Assembly: GCA_965216105.1 (NCBI GenBank) | Contig: OZ244147.1 | Coordinates: forward strand, 372,001 to 436,000 | Length of the DNA: 64,000 nt | Source: JAALLB01 sp017643495 | Lineage (GTDB): Bacteria; Pseudomonadota; Alphaproteobacteria; Rhizobiales; Rhizobiaceae | Reading direction: 5' to 3' | Notes under the pieces: generated by a model | The model's input: only the letters and a program-made list of their open reading frames with translations | Told to the model about the DNA's origin: nothing | Databases searched by the model: none | Program-made: the position numbers and the translations under genes | Shown: positions 34,810-43,475 of the stretch, piece after piece | Layout of the letters: each line of letters begins with the position of its first letter | How positions within the stretch are numbered: position 1 is the stretch's first letter

Positions 34810-35508
34810 TCAGATGGCGGTGTACATCCTGTACCCCTCACCATACACCATCAAGGCTTCGGTGAGTGCCGTCTCTCCTTCCCAGGTACTTCTTTCGATT
34901 GCAAACAGGGCAGCGCCGGGTTGGGTTCCCATAAGCTCTGCAACCCGCTTGGTGGCGCTGAGTGCCGAAAAGGCGATATTGCCACCAGTGAAGGGGGCGT
35001 TCATGACCAGCCATTCATTGGCACTTGTCACTGAAAGATCGGCCTTGAGAATATCAGGCAAGGCATGAAAGTTGACCCAACGATCTTCCAGCAAGAAGGG
35101 TTTGCCATCCGCCAGGTGCAGAGCCTCAATCTTGAGCAATTTCGTGTCTGAAGCGATTTGCATGCGGGCGCGTACATGATCAGGTGGCGACATCTTTTTC
35201 CTGTTCAAAAGCGCATAACCATAAACCTGATTGCGTTCCTCGATCTCCTTGCGCACGATCGGGATATGAAGGATGGCCTTGCGTACCGGGTGCAGGGCCA
35301 CTCGCGTACCCGCCTTGCGCTTTCTGTCGAGCAATCCGCTTTCTGCAAGCTGTCTCAGAGCCCGGTTGACGGTAGCCCTTGCGCAGCCAAACTCTTCAGC
35401 AAGATCTGCCTCACCGGGGATGAGTTCTCCCGGTTTCCAATACCGGTCCTGAATACGCTGCCGAACAATGTCATGTATTGACTGCCAGCTATGGCCCTGA
35501 TCCGCCAA
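34810..35508 (-). CDS. hutC: Histidine-utilization repressor, GntR/HutC family
   Basis: This 232-residue repressor has an N-terminal GntR winged helix (FGCARATVNRALRQLAESGLL in outline, about 36-56) and a C-terminal UTRA effector domain. LLEDRWVNFHALPD and the ERSTWEGETALTEALMVYGEGYRMY region are typical of HutC, which senses urocanate. Downstream of hutF on the same strand, it is well placed to control the hut genes. A matching operator lies in the hutF/hutI intergenic region. Confidence 0.9.
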   Translation of the reverse strand: MADQGHSWQSIHDIVRQRIQDRYWKPGELIPGEADLAEEFGCARATVNRALRQLAESGLLDRKRKAGTRVALHPVRKAILHIPIVRKEIEERNQVYGYALLNRKKMSPPDHVRARMQIASDTKLLKIEALHLADGKPFLLEDRWVNFHALPDILKADLSVTSANEWLVMNAPFTGGNIAFSALSATKRVAELMGTQPGAALFAIERSTWEGETALTEALMVYGEGYRMYTAI

Positions 35509-35633
35509 TTAACGGTTCTCCTGCTTGAGTTTCGCGGCTGCACTGAAAGGTGAATTCTTATACTTTTCCTTACCGCAATTCATGGTCGCGTTTCCCGGTT
35601 TGACGATTGCGTTGTGATTCCACCACACGATCT

Positions 35634-37001
35634 TCACAAGTCAGCCACCAGATCAGCCATTGTTTTTGCATAATTGGCCATGATGGATTGACGGTTTATG
35701 TGTTGGCCATCGTGAACAAGATGGCGTCCGGCTGACCAGACATTGCTGACCATCCGGTCATCATGGGAAAAGAGAAAGCCATCCAGTATCAAATCACCTG
35801 TCCGGTTCATGAAATCGGGGTGGCCGGTATCCAGAGAAAGAAGGTCCGCCCACATGCCAGGCTCAATTGAGCCGGTATTGCGACCCGCTGCCCTGGCACC
35901 GCCTGATGCTATTGCATCATAAATTCTGCGCCCGGTAGATTTTTCAATCGTAGCGAGAGCTGCGCGGGACCGGTCTCGCAAGCGCTGGGAATATTCCAGT
36001 GTTCGCAGTTCCTCGCTAAGCGATATGCGAATATTTGAGTCTGACCCGATTGCAATCTGACCGTTTTGAGCAAGCCAGTTGACGCCATCAAATATTCCGT
36101 CTCCCAGACTCGATTCCGTAATCGGACAGAGGCCGGCAACAGCGCCGCTATCGGCAAGTGCCTGTGTCTCATGTGGCTGCATCTGGGTGCAATGGATGAG
36201 GCACCAGCGATTGTCGGGGTCCGCATGATCAAGCAACCACTCAACCGGTCGCTGTCCCCAATGGGCCTGCACTTCCTCAACCTCTGCGACCTGTTCGGCC
36301 AGATGCATGTGGATTGGCCTGTTGGCCGCAAGACCGGCAAGTTTTGGAAGGGCTTCAGGTCCGATTGCCCGGAGGGAATGCGGAGCAACGCCTGATGTTG
36401 CATCCGCTGGAAGGCTGCCAACGGCCTCGACCGCCCGTTCCCAAATGTTTGCAAAGCTGTCCAGGTTATTGCCGAAACGGATCTGGCCATCACCAAGCGG
36501 CCTTCCATCACATCCACCAAATTCGTAATGGACCGGCAGGAGCGTAAGACCAATACCGCTTTTCCGGCTGGCTTCAACGATCCTGTAGGAAAGTTCCGCC
36601 GCATCATCATACGGGACGCCGCCTGGTTGATGATGAAGATAATGGAATTCTACATTGGTGGCGTAGCCTGCTTCAAGCATCTCCATTTGTACAAGAGCAG
36701 TGATTGCCTCGACATGTTCCGGTCTCAACTGGTCCAGAAACCGGAACATGAGTTTGCGCCAGGTCCAGAAACTGTCGCTGCCAGCAGGCCCGCGCTGCTC
36801 TGTAAGCCCCGCCATTGCCCGCTGAAATGCATGGCTGTGAACGTTGACCGGGGCAGGGAGCAAGCACGATACCTGAATGTTCGCATCGTCAGCCGATGCA
36901 TGAGGTGTCACGGCTACGATCTTTCCATCCTTGCCGACTTCAACTGCAACGTTTTGTTTCCAGCCCTCGAAAGTAAGGGCGCATTCAGCAAAAATGATCA
37001 T
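35634..37001 (-). CDS. hutF: Formimidoylglutamate deiminase
   Basis: This amidohydrolase-superfamily enzyme of 455 residues converts N-formimino-L-glutamate to N-formylglutamate and ammonia. The metal-site start PVNVHSHAFQRAMAGL, the histidines in FHYLHHQPGGVPYD, and the PIHMHLAEQVAEVEE and IAIGSDSNI segments fit HutF. Together with hutG it defines the two-step formylglutamate branch of histidine catabolism, instead of the one-step formiminoglutamase. GAGGT lies before the ATG. hutC follows on the same strand after 125 bases. Confidence 0.95.
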   Translation of the reverse strand: MIIFAECALTFEGWKQNVAVEVGKDGKIVAVTPHASADDANIQVSCLLPAPVNVHSHAFQRAMAGLTEQRGPAGSDSFWTWRKLMFRFLDQLRPEHVEAITALVQMEMLEAGYATNVEFHYLHHQPGGVPYDDAAELSYRIVEASRKSGIGLTLLPVHYEFGGCDGRPLGDGQIRFGNNLDSFANIWERAVEAVGSLPADATSGVAPHSLRAIGPEALPKLAGLAANRPIHMHLAEQVAEVEEVQAHWGQRPVEWLLDHADPDNRWCLIHCTQMQPHETQALADSGAVAGLCPITESSLGDGIFDGVNWLAQNGQIAIGSDSNIRISLSEELRTLEYSQRLRDRSRAALATIEKSTGRRIYDAIASGGARAAGRNTGSIEPGMWADLLSLDTGHPDFMNRTGDLILDGFLFSHDDRMVSNVWSAGRHLVHDGQHINRQSIMANYAKTMADLVADL

Positions 37002-37013
37002 GGGACCTCGGTA

Positions 37014-37041
37014 TTGACTCTTTTATGTATAGACATATAAG
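37014..37041 (+). promoter_or_regulatory. hutIHGU promoter with HutC-like operator in the spacer
   Basis: TTGACT (37014-37019) and TATAAG (37036-37041) are separated by 16 bp, a good sigma70-type pair facing hutI. The near-perfect dyad TATGTATAGACATA (37024-37037), with the GntR-type core TGTATAGACA, lies in the spacer and overlaps the -10 element. HutC of other proteobacteria binds similar dyads, so this is the likely repressor site, and it could also control hutF on the other strand. Confidence 0.7.
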
Positions 37042-37057
37042 TTAAAAACACATGATT

Positions 37058-37070
37058 AACAACTGTTGTT
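37058..37070. repeat. Perfect dyad just before the hutI start
   Basis: AACAAC-T-GTTGTT is a perfect 6-bp inverted repeat with a one-base centre, ending 7 bases before the hutI ATG, where a ribosome-binding site would lie. No Shine-Dalgarno sequence is visible there. It may be a second operator or an mRNA structure at the start site. Confidence 0.35.
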
Positions 37071-37077
37071 TGTACAG

Positions 37078-38283
37078 ATGACCACTAGCCTCCTGACCAA
37101 TGCGGCCGTAGCCGCGATGACGCCAGAAAGTCCGTATGGCTTGATCGCAGATGGTGCCATTGCGATAGAAAATGGCCGCATTGCCTGGACTGGCGCGCGC
37201 GCTTCACTTCCTGAGCGCTGGATGAATGAAGCAGAGCATGATCTTGGCGGAAGGCTGGTAACTCCATCGCTGGTTGATTGTCATACCCATCTGGTTTTTG
37301 GCGGTAATCGCGCCCGCGAGTTCGAGATGCGTCTCGAGGGGGCAAGCTATGAAGAGATTGCCCAATCGGGCGGGGGTATTCTTTCGACTGTGCAAGCGAC
37401 CCGCGCTGCCAGCGAGGAAGATCTTGTCGAGGCTGCGCTGCCGCGCCTTGATGCGTTGATCTGCGAAGGTGTATCGACGATTGAGATCAAGTCCGGGTAT
37501 GGCCTCGACCAATCCAGTGAACTCAAGATGTTGCGTGCGGCGAGGCAATTGGGAAAACTGCGCCCTGTGCGTGTTTTCACCAGTTATCTCGGGGCGCACG
37601 CGGTTCCGCCTGAGTATTCCGGCGATGCTGACGGCTATATTGATGAGGTCTGCATCCCTGCCTTGAGAGAGGCTGCAAAACAAGGCCTTGTTGATTACGT
37701 CGACGGATTTTGCGAGCGGATAGCATTCACCCCTGCCCAGATTTCAAGAGTGTTTGACGTGGCCCGGTCACTTGAGCTTCCAGTGCGTCTGCATGCAGAG
37801 CAATTGTCCTGGCAGGGGGGTGTTGAGCTGGCTGCCCAATATGGCGCTCTTTGTATCGATCACGTTGAATATGCGAAAGAAAGCGATGCGGCTGCAATGG
37901 CCGGTAGCGGGTCGGTTGCCACGCTGTTGCCAGGGGCGTTCTATACGCTTCACGAAACGCAAGCGCCCCCGGTAGATGCATTTCGCAAGCATGGTGTGCC
38001 AATGGCTGTGGCCACGGACGCCAATCCCGGTTCCTCGCCCCTTTTCTCGCCCCTGCTGGCGATGAACATGGCCTGCACCCTGTTTGGTACGACACCTGAG
38101 GAGGCCTTGCGCGGAACTACACTTAATGCAGCACGTGCGTTGGGGCTCAAGGATATAGGTATGATTGCGCCGGGCATGAGGGCTGATCTTGCTGTCTGGA
38201 ATGCGTCGCATCCGGCAGAGCTTTCCTACATGTTCGGATTCAATCCCTTGCATGAACGCTGGTTCGAAGGAGTTTTATCGTGA
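37078..38283 (+). CDS. hutI: Imidazolonepropionase
   Basis: This metal-dependent amidohydrolase of 401 residues hydrolyses 4-imidazolone-5-propionate to N-formimino-L-glutamate. The metal-binding start is DCHTHLVFGG. IKSGYGLD, LHAEQLSW and VATDANPGSSP complete the usual motif set. I chose the ATG at 37078 rather than a TTG four codons upstream. The stop overlaps the hutH GTG start. It is the first gene of the plus-strand hut run. Confidence 0.96.
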   Translation: MTTSLLTNAAVAAMTPESPYGLIADGAIAIENGRIAWTGARASLPERWMNEAEHDLGGRLVTPSLVDCHTHLVFGGNRAREFEMRLEGASYEEIAQSGGGILSTVQATRAASEEDLVEAALPRLDALICEGVSTIEIKSGYGLDQSSELKMLRAARQLGKLRPVRVFTSYLGAHAVPPEYSGDADGYIDEVCIPALREAAKQGLVDYVDGFCERIAFTPAQISRVFDVARSLELPVRLHAEQLSWQGGVELAAQYGALCIDHVEYAKESDAAAMAGSGSVATLLPGAFYTLHETQAPPVDAFRKHGVPMAVATDANPGSSPLFSPLLAMNMACTLFGTTPEEALRGTTLNAARALGLKDIGMIAPGMRADLAVWNASHPAELSYMFGFNPLHERWFEGVLS

Positions 38284-39818
38284 TCAATCTCATGCCCGGT
38301 TCAACCAATCTGGCAACACTCGAGGCCATATGGCGCGACGAACTGGCCGTCCGTCTTGATCCTTCAGCCGGAGCTGCAATTCTCGATGCGTATGAGCGCG
38401 TCAAAGCGGCCGCAGCCGGGGAAGCGCCGATTTATGGCGTCAATACAGGTTTTGGAAAACTTGCCTCGATCAAGATCAAACCCGAGAACACAGCCGAGTT
38501 GCAACGAAACCTGGTCCTTTCGCATTGCTGCGGTGTTGGGGAATTGCTCGACAGGAAAACCACTCGTTTGATGATGGTTTTGAAGCTTCTTTCGCTCGGG
38601 CGCGGAGCGTCCGGTGTGGCACCTGAAACAGTTGCCATGATCGAAAACATGCTTGAAGCCGATATCACTCCGGCGGTACCTGCCCAAGGATCGGTCGGTG
38701 CATCGGGGGACCTTGCGCCGCTCGCCCATATGGCTGCTGTCATGATCGGTGAGGGCAGGGCATTGGTCAACGGCGAGATGATGAACGGTGACGAGGCTTT
38801 GGCAACCAGGGGTATCAAGCCATTGACCCTGGGTGCAAAGGAAGGCTTGGCGCTTATCAATGGCACGCAGTTTTCAACGGCTTGTGCATTGGCTGCTTTG
38901 TTTGATGGTTGGCGTCATGCCTGTACGGCAATTGCCTCGTCGGCATTGTCGACTGATGCCATAATGGGATCAACCCAACCATTGAATGCTGAAATTCATC
39001 AATTGCGTGGACAGCCTGGCCAGATAGAGGTTGCGGCTGTGATGCGGGCAATCATGGACGGGTCCGAAATCCGCGAGAGTCACCGCCATGATGACAGTCG
39101 GGTTCAGGATCCCTATTGCATCCGGTGCCAGCCCCAGGTGACAGGTGCAGCACTGGATCTTCTGCGCTTTGCAGCACGCACGCTGGAAACAGAGGCAAAT
39201 GCCGCTACCGACAATCCACTGGTGTTGACTGGTGAGGGCATGATCGTGTCCGGAGGCAATTTCCACGCAGAGCCCGTTGCATTCGCGGCAGACCAGATGG
39301 CTCTGGCGATTTCAGAGATTGGTGCGATTGCCCAAAGGCGAATTGCGCTTATGGTTGATCCGACACTTTCACACGACCTTCCCGCTTTCCTGACGCCTGA
39401 TCCGGGTCTTAATTCCGGGCTGATGATTGCCGAGGTTTCCAGCGCAGCACTGATGAGTGAAAACAAGCATCTGGCGACACCCTGTTCAACAGATTCAACG
39501 CCGACCTCCGCTAACCAAGAAGACCATGTCAGCATGGCAGCCCATGGAGCCTTCCGGCTTTCCCGTATGAATCGGAATCTTGGACGGATACTGGCAATTG
39601 AAGTGATGTGTGCAGCCCAGGGCGTTGAATTCCGTACACCCCTGAAAACAAGTCCGGCTCTTCTTCGTTTGCTGGAAACCTTGCGTCAAACAATGCCGCC
39701 CCTGAAAGAGGATCGCTTTCTGGCGGATGATATCGAGAATGTTTACGGCCTTGTTCAATCGGGTGCTTTTCTTGATGGCATTGACATGCCTGTCCTTGGA
39801 GAAGGTGAAAGCCGGTGA
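38280..39818 (+). CDS. hutH: Histidine ammonia-lyase
   Basis: This 512-residue enzyme deaminates histidine to urocanate. The MIO prosthetic group forms from A141-S142-G143 in GSVGASGDLAPLAHMA. The neighbouring active-site segments YGVNTGFGKLA, NGTQFSTACAL and NPLVLTGEG are present. The GTG at 38280 follows AAGGAG by 7 bases and overlaps the hutI stop, indicating translational coupling. An ATG four codons later is an alternative. Confidence 0.97.
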   Translation: MINLMPGSTNLATLEAIWRDELAVRLDPSAGAAILDAYERVKAAAAGEAPIYGVNTGFGKLASIKIKPENTAELQRNLVLSHCCGVGELLDRKTTRLMMVLKLLSLGRGASGVAPETVAMIENMLEADITPAVPAQGSVGASGDLAPLAHMAAVMIGEGRALVNGEMMNGDEALATRGIKPLTLGAKEGLALINGTQFSTACALAALFDGWRHACTAIASSALSTDAIMGSTQPLNAEIHQLRGQPGQIEVAAVMRAIMDGSEIRESHRHDDSRVQDPYCIRCQPQVTGAALDLLRFAARTLETEANAATDNPLVLTGEGMIVSGGNFHAEPVAFAADQMALAISEIGAIAQRRIALMVDPTLSHDLPAFLTPDPGLNSGLMIAEVSSAALMSENKHLATPCSTDSTPTSANQEDHVSMAAHGAFRLSRMNRNLGRILAIEVMCAAQGVEFRTPLKTSPALLRLLETLRQTMPPLKEDRFLADDIENVYGLVQSGAFLDGIDMPVLGEGESR

Positions 39819-40606
39819 AAGCGGTCGAGATTCACAAGGGGTCGGGACCGGTTGTGCTGGGCATGCCCCATACAGGCCTTTATGTTCCAGATGAGGTGAA
39901 AGAGGCACTCAATGCGAATGGTAGGCAACTTGCCGATACGGACTGGCATATTGACCGCCTGTATGACGGGTTGTTGGGTAACGCGACCATCGTTCGCGCC
40001 ACTTTTAGCCGTTATGTAATTGACGCGAACCGCGATCCGGAGGGTATCAGCCTGTATCCGGGGCAAAATACAACGACACTTGTGCCTCTCACCGACTTTG
40101 ATGGTCGTGATATCTGGAAAAAATCACCGGGTGGTGAAGAGATCGAACAACGCCGGAAATTGTTTCATGCGGTTTATCATGAAGCACTGGCAAACGAGAT
40201 TGAACGTGCCCGCCGGGAAAACGGGATTGCAATTCTTTACGACTGTCACTCTATCCGGTCGAATATTCCGTTCCTCTTTGAGGGAAAATTGCCTGATTTC
40301 AATGTCGGAACGAATTCGGGAGCAACCTGCGACCCGAAGCTTGAACAGAGCGTTTCAGAAATTTGCAGTGCTGCGCATGGTTATACAACTGTAGTCAACG
40401 GTCGGTTCAAGGGCGGATGGACCACGCGCCACTACGGCAGGCCAGAGGAAGGCGTGCATGCAATCCAGATGGAACTCGCCCAATCCACTTACTTGAAAAC
40501 CGAAACAGCGCCATTTGAATACGATCTGCAAAAGGCAGAAAAAATGAGAATGGTGCTTCAGCAGATACTTGAGACCCTGGAAAGCTTTGCCCGTTCGGCA
40601 AGTTGA
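39815..40606 (+). CDS. hutG: N-formylglutamate deformylase (amidohydrolase)
   Basis: This 263-residue enzyme releases formate from N-formylglutamate, giving glutamate, after HutF. The start is MKAVEIHKGSGPVVLGMPHTGLYVPDEV, where the histidine is metal-linked. DANRDPEG, YDCHSI and HGYTTVVNGRFKGGWTTRHYG are conserved in the HutG/N-formylglutamate amidohydrolase family. The GTG start overlaps the hutH stop (GTGA), so the genes are coupled. It is followed by hutU after 54 bases. Confidence 0.94.
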   Translation: MKAVEIHKGSGPVVLGMPHTGLYVPDEVKEALNANGRQLADTDWHIDRLYDGLLGNATIVRATFSRYVIDANRDPEGISLYPGQNTTTLVPLTDFDGRDIWKKSPGGEEIEQRRKLFHAVYHEALANEIERARRENGIAILYDCHSIRSNIPFLFEGKLPDFNVGTNSGATCDPKLEQSVSEICSAAHGYTTVVNGRFKGGWTTRHYGRPEEGVHAIQMELAQSTYLKTETAPFEYDLQKAEKMRMVLQQILETLESFARSAS

Positions 40607-40660
40607 AAACTGGCGCAATGGCAGTCAGCAGGGGAACAGGAAAACAGCAAGGACAGGAAC

Positions 40661-42337
40661 ATGACCAAAGAGTTGCAAAACCCGCGCCACAACCAGCGTG
40701 ATGTGTATCCTCCGACAGGTAGCGAACTCAATACCAAGAGTTGGCTTACTGAAGCGCCCATGCGCATGCTCATGAACAATTTGCATCCCGAAGTTGCCGA
40801 GAACCCGCATGAACTGGTGGTGTACGGGGGGATTGGCCGTGCAGCGCGGACATGGCGGGATTTTGACCAGATTGTCGAGAGCCTGAAAAGTCTTGAAGAC
40901 AACCAGACACTGCTCGTCCAGTCAGGCAAACCGGTTGGCGTGTTCCAGACGCACAAGGATGCGCCACGGGTTCTGATTGCGAATTCGAACCTCGTTCCTC
41001 ACTGGGCGACATGGGATCATTTCAGCGAGCTCGATAAAAAGGGCCTTGCCATGTACGGTCAGATGACGGCCGGCTCATGGATTTACATTGGCAGCCAGGG
41101 AATTGTTCAGGGAACCTACGAGACATTCATGGAGGCCGGCCGCCAGCATTATGGTGGTGATCTTTCCGGACGCTGGATTCTTACCGGCGGACTGGGCGGC
41201 ATGGGTGGCGCGCAACCGCTTGCAGCTGTGATGGCGGGGGCTTGTTGTCTTGCTGTCGAATGTGACGAGAAAAGTGCCGACTTCCGGTTGCGAACCAGAT
41301 ATGTCGATGAAAAGACTGACTCGCTTGATGAAGCTCTTGAACTGATCGAGAAATGGACGAAAGCTGGCGAAGCCAAGTCGGTTGCACTTATCGGGAACGC
41401 TGCTGACATATTTCCGAAAATTTTCGAGATGGGTGTCCGTCCAGACATTGTTACTGACCAGACCTCTGCGCATGATCCGGTGAACGGATATCTTCCACAA
41501 GGATGGAGTGTTGCCGAGTGGCGCGAGAAGGCCGAAAGCGACCCAAAAGCGGTTGAGAAGGCGGCCCGGGCATCAATGAAAGTCCATGTGAAGGCGATGG
41601 TTGACTTCTGGGATGCAGGGGTTCCGACGCTCGACTATGGCAATAATATACGTCAGGTTGCTCTTGAAGAAGGGCTTGAAAATGCGTTTGCGTTTCCCGG
41701 TTTTGTGCCTGCCTATATCAGGCCGCTTTTCTGTCGGGGGGTCGGGCCGTTCCGCTGGTGCGCGCTTTCAGGTGACCCCGAGGACATTTACAAGACGGAT
41801 GCCAAGGTCAAGGAACTGGTTGATGATCCGCATTTGCATAACTGGCTCGACATGGCCCGGGAGCGCATCTCGTTTCAAGGACTGCCTGCACGCATCTGCT
41901 GGGTGGGGCTTGGAGTGCGGCACAAGCTCGGGCTTGCTTTCAACGAGATGGTACGCAATGGCGAGTTGAAGGCTCCGGTCGTAATAGGAAGGGATCATCT
42001 TGATTCCGGGTCTGTTGCCTCGCCAAATCGTGAAACGGAAGCGATGAAGGATGGATCGGATGCGGTTTCCGACTGGCCATTGCTCAACGCGTTGCTCAAC
42101 ACCGCTTCCGGTGCCACCTGGGTTTCACTTCATCATGGTGGTGGTGTTGGCATGGGGTTCTCGCAGCACTCCGGGATGGTGATCTGCTGTGACGGATCGG
42201 AAGACGCGGATGCACGGATCGGACGTGTCTTGTGGAATGATCCGGCTACCGGTGTCATGCGGCATGCGGATGCGGGTTATGAGCTGGCCATTGAGTGTGC
42301 CCGCGAACACCAACTCGACCTGCCCGGTATTCTTTAA
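40661..42337 (+). CDS. hutU: Urocanate hydratase
   Basis: This 558-residue cytoplasmic enzyme uses tightly bound NAD+ to hydrate urocanate to imidazolonepropionate. LTGGLGGMGGAQPLAAVMAG in outline is the nucleotide-binding segment, and CWVGLGVRHKLGLAFNEMV and SLHHGGGVGMGFSQHSGMV are strongly conserved urocanase motifs. It is the last gene of the hutIHGU run, and with hutF all steps from histidine to glutamate are encoded. No histidine transporter gene is in the window. Confidence 0.97.
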   Translation: MTKELQNPRHNQRDVYPPTGSELNTKSWLTEAPMRMLMNNLHPEVAENPHELVVYGGIGRAARTWRDFDQIVESLKSLEDNQTLLVQSGKPVGVFQTHKDAPRVLIANSNLVPHWATWDHFSELDKKGLAMYGQMTAGSWIYIGSQGIVQGTYETFMEAGRQHYGGDLSGRWILTGGLGGMGGAQPLAAVMAGACCLAVECDEKSADFRLRTRYVDEKTDSLDEALELIEKWTKAGEAKSVALIGNAADIFPKIFEMGVRPDIVTDQTSAHDPVNGYLPQGWSVAEWREKAESDPKAVEKAARASMKVHVKAMVDFWDAGVPTLDYGNNIRQVALEEGLENAFAFPGFVPAYIRPLFCRGVGPFRWCALSGDPEDIYKTDAKVKELVDDPHLHNWLDMARERISFQGLPARICWVGLGVRHKLGLAFNEMVRNGELKAPVVIGRDHLDSGSVASPNRETEAMKDGSDAVSDWPLLNALLNTASGATWVSLHHGGGVGMGFSQHSGMVICCDGSEDADARIGRVLWNDPATGVMRHADAGYELAIECAREHQLDLPGIL

Positions 42338-42348
42338 TGCGATGAATT

Positions 42349-42582
42349 CTAGTGATCGGTGCCGGTGCGGTGCTTCCGGCATTTTCCAGCGATGGCAGAA
42401 GCCAGTTTGAGAGAGTGGGGTGCGACAACCAACACCATCAGCGGAACGAGAATTGTGGTGAGAATGAGCGTTTGTATCGGCAGGGAAAATGCAACCTCAT
42501 AGCGTTGAAACGTCACGAGAATGCCGGTGACGAAGGAATAAACCACAATCCACGAAATGAATATCGCCATTGCTTTCGTCAT
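42349..42582 (-). CDS. Small two-helix membrane protein (DUF2798-like)
   Basis: This 77-residue protein has two hydrophobic segments (about residues 4-24 and 34-55) and a basic, polar tail. The length and layout resemble DUF2798 proteins of unknown function, but the match is only general. It overlaps the 3' end of the MarR gene by 4 bases, so it is probably translated as the last gene of the ABM-MarR operon. It converges on hutU. Confidence 0.6.
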   Translation of the reverse strand: MTKAMAIFISWIVVYSFVTGILVTFQRYEVAFSLPIQTLILTTILVPLMVLVVAPHSLKLASAIAGKCRKHRTGTDH

Positions 42583-43019
42583 GTCTGATTTTCCATGAAT
42601 TGGGTGATAAGTTCGAAGTAACCGGGCAGTATCTCTTCAAGAAGGTTTCGGGCATCGGTTGCAATCGACAGTTGATGTGCTCGCGCATCATGGGGGTCGT
42701 CGACGCGTTCAAGATGCCCTGCCGCTATCATTGCAGCGACGGTACGGTGAAGGACCGGTTTCGAAACATCGAGACGCTCAAGGATTTCGCTTTGCCGCAA
42801 GCTGTGTCGGTCCGGTTCGCGGTCGATCACGATTAGGACCAGAAACCGCAATTGCGACAGGCCATGCTTCTGAAAGTAGGCGTCCAGTTTGCGAACCAGC
42901 ATGCTGGCCTTGCGCAACATCGCCAGTGCGTCCCCAATTCGCTCGGTGTTACCCGATCCGGTTTCCTCGACATAGCGCTCGATCATGCGGTGCGTTGGCA
43001 GTTCCTCAAGGAAAAACAT
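42579..43019 (-). CDS. MarR-family transcriptional regulator
   Basis: This 146-residue winged-helix regulator shows QSEILERLDVSKPVLHRTVAAMIAAGHLERVDDPHDARAH in outline (about 82-120), the MarR DNA-binding region with its beta-wing. MarR proteins usually bind phenolic or other small ligands and repress adjacent genes. It follows the ABM gene by 3 bases and precedes the two-helix membrane protein. A perfect palindrome before the ABM gene is the obvious candidate operator. Confidence 0.88.
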   Translation of the reverse strand: MFFLEELPTHRMIERYVEETGSGNTERIGDALAMLRKASMLVRKLDAYFQKHGLSQLRFLVLIVIDREPDRHSLRQSEILERLDVSKPVLHRTVAAMIAAGHLERVDDPHDARAHQLSIATDARNLLEEILPGYFELITQFMENQT

Positions 43020-43022
43020 GTA

Positions 43023-43316
43023 TCAGGCAACGTGATGCATTGATGCGATGCGAGGTTCTTCCGCGAGCCATTCCTGATAGGCGTCGAACACGGCACTCGT
43101 GTAGGGCATGGCATAGTGCTGGTTGAGCGCTGCCTTGTTCTCCCACTTTTCGAAAAGATAAAGCTTGTTTTCGTCCGGTGCCGTGAACAGCTCGAACTTG
43201 TGGCAGCCTTCTTCGGCCCTCGTTCGGTCGATTATCCCTGAAATTGCGTCCCGCGCTTCGTTGAAGTGAACGGGTTTCGGAGTGATCTCTGCAAATATGT
43301 AAAGGGGATTTGTCAT
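43023..43316 (-). CDS. Antibiotic biosynthesis monooxygenase (ABM) domain protein
   Basis: This 97-residue ferredoxin-like dimeric protein is of the ABM family. The pattern is PLYIFAEITPKPVHFNEARDAI, then ELFTAPDENKLYLFEKWENKAALNQHYAMPYTSA in outline. Such proteins act as cofactor-free monooxygenases of quinols, or are quinol or haem-degradation related; the substrate here is not evident. The ATG at 43316 follows GGAG. It is the first gene of the ABM-MarR-small membrane protein set, consistent with a MarR-controlled stress response to a quinone-like compound. Confidence 0.88.
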   Translation of the reverse strand: MTNPLYIFAEITPKPVHFNEARDAISGIIDRTRAEEGCHKFELFTAPDENKLYLFEKWENKAALNQHYAMPYTSAVFDAYQEWLAEEPRIASMHHVA

Positions 43317-43331
43317 TGGTTTGCTCCATTG

Positions 43332-43370
43332 GTTATCATGATAACTAATGACGTGAACACAAACTGTCAA
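43332..43370 (-). promoter_or_regulatory. Promoter and palindromic operator of the ABM-MarR operon
   Basis: A perfect 14-bp palindrome, GTTATCATGATAAC (43332-43345), lies 16 bases before the ABM start. A consensus TTGACA (43365-43370, minus strand) stands upstream, and the palindrome overlaps the region where a -10 element is expected. MarR-family operators are often TTATC-ATGATAA-like dyads, so the encoded MarR protein is the likely ligand. Confidence 0.7.
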
Positions 43371-43420
43371 TCGTCAAACGAAGCAAATCCTCAAATTCAT
43401 GCTTTCACGTTGTGAGGATG

Positions 43421-43450
43421 AAAAAGGCCGCGGCGGAAACCGCCGCGGCC
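43421..43450 (-). terminator. Terminator of etfBA
   Basis: On the minus strand an 11-bp perfect GC-rich stem (GGCCGCGGCGG with its complement, loop of three T) is followed by five T. It lies 26 bases after the etfA stop. Confidence 0.9.
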
Positions 43451-43475
43451 CTGAAGCTTTGTGATCGGAAGAAGC

